Assembly (NCBI RefSeq): GCF_042434915.1
Contig: NZ_CP170198.1
Location: 1,488,001 to 1,552,000, forward strand
Origin: Aquimarina sp042434915
GTDB lineage: Bacteria; Bacteroidota; Bacteroidia; Flavobacteriales; Flavobacteriaceae
Length of the DNA stretch: 64,000 bases
Direction of reading: 5' to 3'
Shown: positions 55,907-62,518 of the stretch, piece after piece
Numbering within the stretch: the stretch's first letter is position 1
Layout: each line of letters opens with the position of its first letter
Notes under the pieces: model-generated
Told to the model about the DNA's origin: nothing
Database searches by the model: none
Seen by the model: only the letters and a program-made list of their open reading frames with translations
Translations under genes and position numbers: made by a program

Positions 55907-57957
55907 TACATACCTCTTGATCTTCGTCTAGATCTTCTTTTGGTACTCGGAGTTGAATTGCTTGGTGAATGCATAGTGGACTGAGTAGAATTTTTCGTAT
56001 TGTCTAAATAGCTAAAAACTTGTATAGACTGTTTGGCTTCTCGTTTAAATGTATCCATAACAGTATTATAATCATCAGTCGTTACTTTCACAAGTTTGCG
56101 CATAAGACTATCCTTCAACATTTCTATATTAAGAGTTTTCATGGCTTCAATATTATCATAAAAATCTGCAGCAATCGTTTGGGATAATTCATCCTTTGTA
56201 ATGTAGTTTAAAAAATCTCTTTCAAAATCATCAAGACATCTACCTATGGGTGTAGCAATACCTTGACTTTGACAATAGCTTTCTGCTATATTTTTTAACT
56301 TAATAGTATCTACGATGTATTTACCATCCTCTCCTGCAATAAGATTGTTCTGATCATCGGTCTTGCAACAAATACGGGCGAATATTTTTATCTCATCTTC
56401 ATTTTCAGTTGCCCTGCGATTCGCATACTCAGGATAGGCGCTCTTAGATTCTAAGTATGTTTGTCTACCACCTTCTTGAAGTATTGGGACATCATATTTC
56501 TGATTTTCTATAGTCTTTTTATCGTATATTAAATTAATGAGGCCATTTATTTTTTCAATGAATTCGCCATCTGTCGATTGCTGGTTTATTATTGTTCTAA
56601 TTTTTTCTTCTAACGCTTCTCTCTCAATAAGCGTATTCATTATAGTACTATTTATAACATTATTTTGGTTATTGTTATATAAATAATATTGTATTAAAAA
56701 ACTCTTTACTGGAGTGGCACAATTACCTAATGAAGTTGCCATTGCTTGTAGCGTTAATTCTCTAACATTTTGATCACTCCCTAAAACCTTATCTAACAAT
56801 GATTTTGCAACTGTATTATAGATTTCCTGTAGCTCACCCTTACCTCCACTAGATGCTTTTTGTAAAAATTCGTTTATTACTTGTTTGTTTAATAACTCAT
56901 TACCTACTCCATTAATATAGTTACTAGTTGTATTGTTGCTATAAAGACGTTCTAAAGCTTCTTTTATCCGATTACGCTCTTCTTCCTGAGGATATAGAAT
57001 GACTAGGGTCTCAGCAATATAATTCTTGTTAGAGATTTGATTACTCATTATTACATTTAAAATACTGGAGGCGTTCTCTAACCATCTGAGCCATACCATT
57101 GATTCTTCAGACAAGGGATTTCCTCTTACACCAATCATGTTTAGATTGTTCAATCCACTAATACTTTCTGGTAAGACGGTTAATTCATTAAAATTTAAAC
57201 CCAAATATTCTAGATTTGTGAGTGATCCTATTGTATCTGGCAGAGCTTGTAAGAAATTAGCACCTAATTCAAAATTTATAAGTTTATTAAGGTTACCTAT
57301 TGTTTCTGGCAAGGTCGCTAATGAATTAGAGCTTAAATCTAAAATTTCTAAATTTGATAAATCTCCAATACTACTAGGCAAATTCTCTATTTTATTAAAT
57401 ACCAGTTTAAAATTTTTAAGGTTATCCAGTTTACCTATCGTTTCTGGTAAACGTTTTAATTCATTCCCATTTAAATATAAAATTTCTAAATTTGATAAAT
57501 CTCCAATACTACTAGGCAAATTCTCTATTTTATTTCGTCCTATATATAATTCTTTAAGCTTATCAAGGTTACCTATCGTTTCTGGTAAACGTTTTAATTC
57601 ATTATCATTTAAATCTAAAAATTCTAAATTTGATAGGTTAAAAATTGTTTCCGTAATAGTCGTTAATTTAGGGTTCTCTTTTATAATTAACCTTTGAACC
57701 TGATGTAACTCTCCTATTTCTTCAGGGATTTTTGTAATTTCACTTAAACATTCTAAACTTAACACCTTAAGGTCTGGAATTTTTTTATTAATATATTTAA
57801 TTAAACTTATTAAGCTCTTATCATTTAATTTTTTTGTTTGGTTATCAAAATAATCCTCAGTAAAAATTAATTCTTTGCCATTTTCTCTAGCAACCTGATG
57901 CACATATTTTTTTGCGTTTTCTAAGGCTTCGTCCTTTCGATTAAAGATATTTCCCAT
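55906..57957 (-). CDS. LRR protein, array copy 2 (MGN-type N-terminus, Arg/Ser-rich tail)
   Basis: This 683-residue protein starts MGNIFNRKDEALENAKKYVH, close to copy 1. About ten leucine-rich repeats (about 70-290) include internally repeated units (LPSSIGDLSNLEILDLSSN and RLPETIGNLDKLKELYIG). The shared C-terminal domain (about 345-640) has SLGNCATPVKSFLIQYY (Cys413), TLIEREALEEKIRTI, GEFIEKINGLINLIYD, FARICCKTDD, GKYIVDTIKL and GIATPIGRCLDDFE. The tail is TPSTKRRSRRRSRGM. There is no signal peptide, membrane helix or known catalytic motif. Large blocks of the C-terminal half match copies 4 and 5 nearly exactly, while the tail-proximal 90 residues diverge. Confidence 0.82.
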   Translation of the reverse strand: MGNIFNRKDEALENAKKYVHQVARENGKELIFTEDYFDNQTKKLNDKSLISLIKYINKKIPDLKVLSLECLSEITKIPEEIGELHQVQRLIIKENPKLTTITETIFNLSNLEFLDLNDNELKRLPETIGNLDKLKELYIGRNKIENLPSSIGDLSNLEILYLNGNELKRLPETIGKLDNLKNFKLVFNKIENLPSSIGDLSNLEILDLSSNSLATLPETIGNLNKLINFELGANFLQALPDTIGSLTNLEYLGLNFNELTVLPESISGLNNLNMIGVRGNPLSEESMVWLRWLENASSILNVIMSNQISNKNYIAETLVILYPQEEERNRIKEALERLYSNNTTSNYINGVGNELLNKQVINEFLQKASSGGKGELQEIYNTVAKSLLDKVLGSDQNVRELTLQAMATSLGNCATPVKSFLIQYYLYNNNQNNVINSTIMNTLIEREALEEKIRTIINQQSTDGEFIEKINGLINLIYDKKTIENQKYDVPILQEGGRQTYLESKSAYPEYANRRATENEDEIKIFARICCKTDDQNNLIAGEDGKYIVDTIKLKNIAESYCQSQGIATPIGRCLDDFERDFLNYITKDELSQTIAADFYDNIEAMKTLNIEMLKDSLMRKLVKVTTDDYNTVMDTFKREAKQSIQVFSYLDNTKNSTQSTMHSPSNSTPSTKRRSRRRSRGM

Positions 57958-57962
57958 TTTTC

Positions 57963-58141
57963 TTTATTTTATTTTCACCTTCATTGTATTAACAATGGCG
58001 AGCATTATTACTATTAAATATTCTAATTAGAACTAATATGTTGATGCTATCGATTATAAATAGTCTTTTGAGTTAATCAATAGAACCAGATACTTAGTAT
58101 TAAACTTTTTTTGTTTCTGATATTGGAAGCGTAAATACTCC
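57963..58141. repeat. Upstream repeat B (179 bp), near-identical to 55687-55865
   Basis: This is the partner of upstream repeat A, lying directly before copy 2. Alignment is ungapped over the whole block. The equivalent regions upstream of copies 3 and 4 do not match it beyond short patches. Confidence 0.85.
57982..57997. promoter_or_regulatory. Inverted repeat upstream of LRR copy 2 (possible operator)
   Basis: CATTGT-ATTA-ACAATG is the counterpart of 55706-55721, 25 bp before the copy 2 start. The arms are unchanged between the two copies. Confidence 0.45.
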
Positions 58142-58160
58142 CAACCGTGAGGGTAATTAT

Positions 58161-58182
58161 ACACAGTACGCTTTTACTGTTT
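58161..58182 (-). terminator. Stem-loop at the stop codon of LRR copy 3
   Basis: This is the same arrangement as after copy 2: an 8-bp stem with one mismatch and a 6-base loop, starting at the copy 3 stop codon. Confidence 0.45.
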
Positions 58183-60161
58183 TAGACACCTCTAGAACGA
58201 GTTCGGGACCTTCGTCTAGAACTCTTAGTTGTATTAATGGTAGTTGATTTTATGGATATACTATCTTCTTTTTGATTATCAATCACTTCTATACCCATTA
58301 TTCTATCTTTACACTGTTGAACAAATTCATTTGTATGTTCCTCATAATTACTAGGATCCTCGCTTAACAATGCAATCCTAAGTGTGTTTTTTAATGTATT
58401 AGTATCTATCGCAGCTGATACCTCGGGGTTATCATATTGTGTACAAATAAGATTTTGGGCCTTTTCATTAGTAGATAAAAGATCATTAAACCCTGTCTCA
58501 AAGTTGTTAATACAACTACCTATTGGGGTTGTAATTCCAAGATTTTGACAATACTTTTCTTTTAGTACTATCAATTTTATGGGATCTACAATATACTGGC
58601 CGTAATCATTTACAATTAACGTATTGGTATCATCCACCTTGCAACAAATTTCGGCGAATTTTTCCATATCTGCGGGATGCTGTTTTGCCATTAAATATGC
58701 ATATTCATAATTACTAGTTTTTGAATCTATAGTGTGCCTAGGATTTTCTTGATATATCGGTAAAATATAATTATGGATACCTACAATAGCATTTCTAGTC
58801 TCATCTGGAGCGTAGATAAAATTGACAAAACCATTGACTTTTTCTATAAATTCTTTGGTATTGTTGCCTTGACCTCCAAGTGCTATTGTAAGCGATTTTT
58901 CTAAAGCCTCTCTTTCTAAAAGATTATTCAAGGTAGTACTCATAATGCCATCATTTGATGCAACACCAATGTGATGCTGTATTAAAAAGTTCACGACAGG
59001 AGTTGCACAATCACCCAATGCGGTTGCAATCTTTGCGAGTGTATCCTTTTCTGTCTTCTTATTTATGAGCTCTTCTATTAAGGATCTAGCCGAGTCAATA
59101 TACATTTCCTGTAAATCGCCAGTACTTTGTAGTGGTAAATTTTTTATAAATTGCATTACTACCTGTTCGTCAGAAATCTTTTCATTTCTGCCATTCAAAT
59201 AGACTTTTTTACGATTAAACCTTCTATAAAAAGTTCCATATATCTTGTTAATCTTTTCGTCATTGACAAAAATTATCTCAATATTTTCTCTGAGCCTACT
59301 TAATCCTCGTCTATCTGTATAAATTATTTCTGTGTTAGAACTTGTCCTCAAATTATTAATCTGATTAATTGCTTCTCGGTTTAAGAAGTTAAAATCCAAC
59401 GATAAATGTTGTAAAGAGTTTGGAATACTAAATCTTGATGGTAAGGTTTGTAGCCAGTTATCATCTAATGTAAGCTTTTTGAGATGATCCAATTTGTGAA
59501 TCACATTGGGTATTTTCTTTATTAGATTATCCGATAATAATAAAATTTCAATATTTTTGAGGTTTCCAATGGCGTCTGGCACTTCTCTTAATCTATTATT
59601 TCTAGCGTTCAACACTTTCAAATTTGTCAAAGAACCTATAGAACTAGGTAGCGCTTTAATTTTATTTTTATATACCAATAAGGATCTAAGCTCCTTAAGA
59701 TTCCCTATTTGTTTAGGTAATGTATTTAATTTACAATCAACAATATATAGTTTACGTAGCTTGGATAACTTTGTGACACTCTTTGGTAATTTTGAAAGTT
59801 TAGTTTTAGAAAGGTCTAGACTTTCTAAATGCTCTAAGTTTTGGATTGTATCAGAAATTTTTTTTAAATTAGGATTCTCTGATATGTCAAGGTATTTAAG
59901 CTCTTTTAGCAACCCTATTTCTTTGGGTATAATTGGGCTACCTATAGCATTAATGGTTAATTTTTTAAGATCTGGAATTTCTTTATTTATATGAATTAGC
60001 AAATCCCTTAACTCTGTATTGCTTAATGTCTTCTTAGGCTTTTTCAAAAAAGATGTTTTCTCTGTAGGAGAAATTAATGTATGCTGTAGAGATAATTCTT
60101 TGTCCCCATTATTTTTTGCCTCTGTTACCAGAAGTTTAGCATTTTCTAATAAAGTGCTCAT
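58182..60161 (-). CDS. LRR protein, array copy 3 (Arg/Ser-rich tail)
   Basis: This 659-residue protein starts MSTLLENAKLLVTEAKNNGD, a different N-terminus from copies 1 and 2 but with the same amphipathic first helix. About eight leucine-rich repeats lie at about 75-275 (LPKQIGNLKELRSLLVYKN, LPSSIGSLTNLKVLNARNN). The linker lacks the LYPxE motif seen in the others. The shared C-terminal domain (about 315-605) has ALGDCATPVVNFLIQHH (Cys385), NLLEREALEKSLTIAL, EFIEKVNGFVNFIYAPDE, EICCKVDD, YIVDPIKLIVLKEKYC and GITTPIGSCINNFE. The tail is SSRRRSRTRSRGV. In the C-terminal domain it is closer to copy 1 than to copies 2, 4 and 5. Confidence 0.8.
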   Translation of the reverse strand: MSTLLENAKLLVTEAKNNGDKELSLQHTLISPTEKTSFLKKPKKTLSNTELRDLLIHINKEIPDLKKLTINAIGSPIIPKEIGLLKELKYLDISENPNLKKISDTIQNLEHLESLDLSKTKLSKLPKSVTKLSKLRKLYIVDCKLNTLPKQIGNLKELRSLLVYKNKIKALPSSIGSLTNLKVLNARNNRLREVPDAIGNLKNIEILLLSDNLIKKIPNVIHKLDHLKKLTLDDNWLQTLPSRFSIPNSLQHLSLDFNFLNREAINQINNLRTSSNTEIIYTDRRGLSRLRENIEIIFVNDEKINKIYGTFYRRFNRKKVYLNGRNEKISDEQVVMQFIKNLPLQSTGDLQEMYIDSARSLIEELINKKTEKDTLAKIATALGDCATPVVNFLIQHHIGVASNDGIMSTTLNNLLEREALEKSLTIALGGQGNNTKEFIEKVNGFVNFIYAPDETRNAIVGIHNYILPIYQENPRHTIDSKTSNYEYAYLMAKQHPADMEKFAEICCKVDDTNTLIVNDYGQYIVDPIKLIVLKEKYCQNLGITTPIGSCINNFETGFNDLLSTNEKAQNLICTQYDNPEVSAAIDTNTLKNTLRIALLSEDPSNYEEHTNEFVQQCKDRIMGIEVIDNQKEDSISIKSTTINTTKSSRRRSRTRSRGV

Positions 60162-60367
60162 GCTCTATTTTTTTAGGTTAATATCATTGTTGTAAGTAAA
60201 CATTTGTTAGTATCGTACTAAGAAGTTTAGCTAAATAAGAATTCAAGTATAGGTTAGGTACATCTTTTAGATTTTTAATACAAATCAAAAAATAATCAAC
60301 TATATAACGTACAGTTATACTATTGATATCGTACCGATACAATAACCTCTTCGCTGGGCATACTTAT

Positions 60368-60389
60368 AAACAGCAAGCTGTCGTTGTTT
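60368..60389 (-). terminator. Stem-loop at the stop codon of LRR copy 4
   Basis: A 7-bp stem (AAACAGC side pairing with GTTGTTT-type sequence, one G-U) begins at the copy 4 stop codon. The sequence differs from the loops after copies 2 and 3 but occupies the same place. Confidence 0.35.
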
Positions 60390-62377
60390 TACATACCTCT
60401 TGAACTTCGTCTAGATCTTGGCCTAGTACTCGTAGTTGTACTGGTGGTTGACGACCTTCTTGACACGCTATTTTCTTCTTGATCTTGAGGTATTTCAATA
60501 CCTTCTATTCTAGCTTTACAACTATTAAAAAAAATTTCTGTATGTTCTTTGTAATCACTAGGGTCCATACTCAACAATTCCCCCTTAAGTGTATTCCTAA
60601 AAGCGTTAGCGTCTATCGCCTCCATTACTTCGGGATTCAAATAGTGATCAGATATTAGCTCTTGTGCATGTATATTTTTTTTATCCCTGAAATACTTTTG
60701 AAACTCTGCATCAAAATCATCAAGACATCTACCTATGAGTGTAGCAATACCTCGACTTCGACAATAGCTTTCTGATATATCTTTTAACTTAATAGTATCC
60801 ACAATGTATTTACCATCCTCTCTTTCAATAAGATTATTTTGATCATCGGTTTTGCAACAAATACGGGCGAATATTTTTATCTCATCTTCATTTTCAGTTG
60901 CCCTGCGATTCGCATACTCAGGATAGGCGCTCTTAGATCCTAAATACTTGTTTCTACCACCTTCTTGAATTATTGGGACAACATATTCCTGATTATTTAT
61001 AGTATTTTCATCGTATATAAAATTACTGTAGCCATTTACTTTTTCAATGAATTCGCCATCTGTCGATTGCTGGTTTATTATTGTTCTAATTTTTTCTTCT
61101 AACGCTTCTCTCTCAATAAGCGTATTCATTATAGGACTATTTATATCTCTGTTTTGTTGATTGTTACCTAAATAATATTGTATTAAAAAACTCTTTACCG
61201 GAGTGGCACAATTACCTAATGAAGTTGCCATTGCTTGTAGCGTTAATTCTCGAACATCTGGATCACTCCCTAAGACTTTATCTAACAATGATTTTGTAGC
61301 TGTATTATAGATTTCCTGTAGCTCACCAGTACCCCTACTAGGTATTTTACCTAAAAATTCGTCTATTACTTGTTTGGTTGATAATAGATTACCTTCTTCA
61401 TCTTTATAGCTATTATCTTTATTATTAGTATAAAGACTTTCTAACGCTACTTTTATCCGAGTATGATCCTGTTCCTCGGGATAGAGTAACTCTAGAGAGG
61501 TAGCAGCGTTAAATACCAGAGAATTTTCATCTGGTGTTGTAACTGAAAAACCATCCATATCAATTGGATTATCAATTTGACTTCTATATGAAAATGAGTA
61601 TAGCGATTCGCTATCTTCGGTTATGTTAAATCCTTGACTCAATTCATCATCTAATGAATTTAGGATGGTAAGTTCGGGTAAACTTGTTATCTCAGATGAC
61701 AGAGTTTGAATAGAATTATAACTTAAATTTAATAACCTAAGGTTTTCAAGATTACATATCGAATCTGGTATACTTTCTAGTTGATTATTTTGTAAATCAA
61801 GAGTTCTCAACTCCCTTAAATCCCCTATATTATTAGGCAAAGCTTCTATTTCATTACTCTCCAGTTTTAAATTTACAAGATTATGAAGATCGCCTATCGT
61901 ATCTGGTAACTCTTTAAGCTTATTATTATGCAATTGTAATTTTTGTAGTTTAGTCAGATTACCTAGAGATTCGGGTAGAACTTCTACAATGGTATTTGTC
62001 AACTCTAGAGACTCGAGATTGACTAACTCCCCTATAGTTTCTGGAATAACCTTTAATTTTTCAGTATCAACAATTTCTAGATTGACCAGATTTGATAGCC
62101 GACCAATTTCATCAGGCAAATCAGTAAGGTTTTCAAAATTACTAATTACCAATGACGACAATTCATTTAACAAGCTTATTTGCTCTGGTATTCTTGTTAT
62201 ATTAGAACAATAGTTAATCGATAACTCTTTGAGATCAGGAATTTTATCGTGAATGTATTCAAATAAGTATTTTAAATCATCATTTTGTAAATTGAAATTA
62301 AAGAGAAACAACTCTTTCCTGTTCCTTGAATAGGCCTCATTCACCTTTATTTTAGCATATTCTAAATTAATTGACAT
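60389..62377 (-). CDS. LRR protein, array copy 4 (Arg/Ser-rich tail)
   Basis: This 662-residue protein starts MSINLEYAKIKVNEAYSRNR. About eight leucine-rich repeats lie at about 50-235 (LPDEIGRLSNLVNLEIVDT, LPNNIGDLRELRTLDLQNN). A variable segment (about 235-290) and the linker LYPEEQDHTRIKVAL follow. The shared C-terminal domain has SLGNCATPVKSFLIQYYL (Cys390), TLIEREALEEKIRTI, GEFIEKVNGYSNFIYDEN, FARICCKTDD and GIATLIGRCLDDFDAEF. The tail is STRPRSRRSSRGM. Its last 150 residues are almost identical to copy 5, while its middle matches copy 2, suggesting recombination within the array. Confidence 0.82.
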   Translation of the reverse strand: MSINLEYAKIKVNEAYSRNRKELFLFNFNLQNDDLKYLFEYIHDKIPDLKELSINYCSNITRIPEQISLLNELSSLVISNFENLTDLPDEIGRLSNLVNLEIVDTEKLKVIPETIGELVNLESLELTNTIVEVLPESLGNLTKLQKLQLHNNKLKELPDTIGDLHNLVNLKLESNEIEALPNNIGDLRELRTLDLQNNQLESIPDSICNLENLRLLNLSYNSIQTLSSEITSLPELTILNSLDDELSQGFNITEDSESLYSFSYRSQIDNPIDMDGFSVTTPDENSLVFNAATSLELLYPEEQDHTRIKVALESLYTNNKDNSYKDEEGNLLSTKQVIDEFLGKIPSRGTGELQEIYNTATKSLLDKVLGSDPDVRELTLQAMATSLGNCATPVKSFLIQYYLGNNQQNRDINSPIMNTLIEREALEEKIRTIINQQSTDGEFIEKVNGYSNFIYDENTINNQEYVVPIIQEGGRNKYLGSKSAYPEYANRRATENEDEIKIFARICCKTDDQNNLIEREDGKYIVDTIKLKDISESYCRSRGIATLIGRCLDDFDAEFQKYFRDKKNIHAQELISDHYLNPEVMEAIDANAFRNTLKGELLSMDPSDYKEHTEIFFNSCKARIEGIEIPQDQEENSVSRRSSTTSTTTSTRPRSRRSSRGM
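60423..60817. repeat. 395-bp 3' coding block shared with LRR copy 5 (62565-62959)
   Basis: This block aligns to 62565-62959 with only a handful of substitutions and equal overall length. It encodes the last part of the C-terminal domain. Flanking coding sequence, notably the LRR halves, is much more diverged, so this looks like recent duplication or gene conversion. Confidence 0.85.
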
Positions 62378-62518
62378 TATAATGTTGTTTTAAGATATTA
62401 AATTTATAATGAATACGATAACACTAACGATCGTTAAGTTATAAGCGGTTGATTTAAGAAAAAAAGTGGATATTGTGTTTTTGTAACTAGTACTGATAAA
62501 GCAAATACTTGGTTACTT

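Noticed and set aside
57137..57697. Plus-strand ORF of 186 residues inside LRR copy 2
   Set aside because: It is antisense to the leucine-rich repeats and its periodic composition simply mirrors them; it has no independent domain or start signal.
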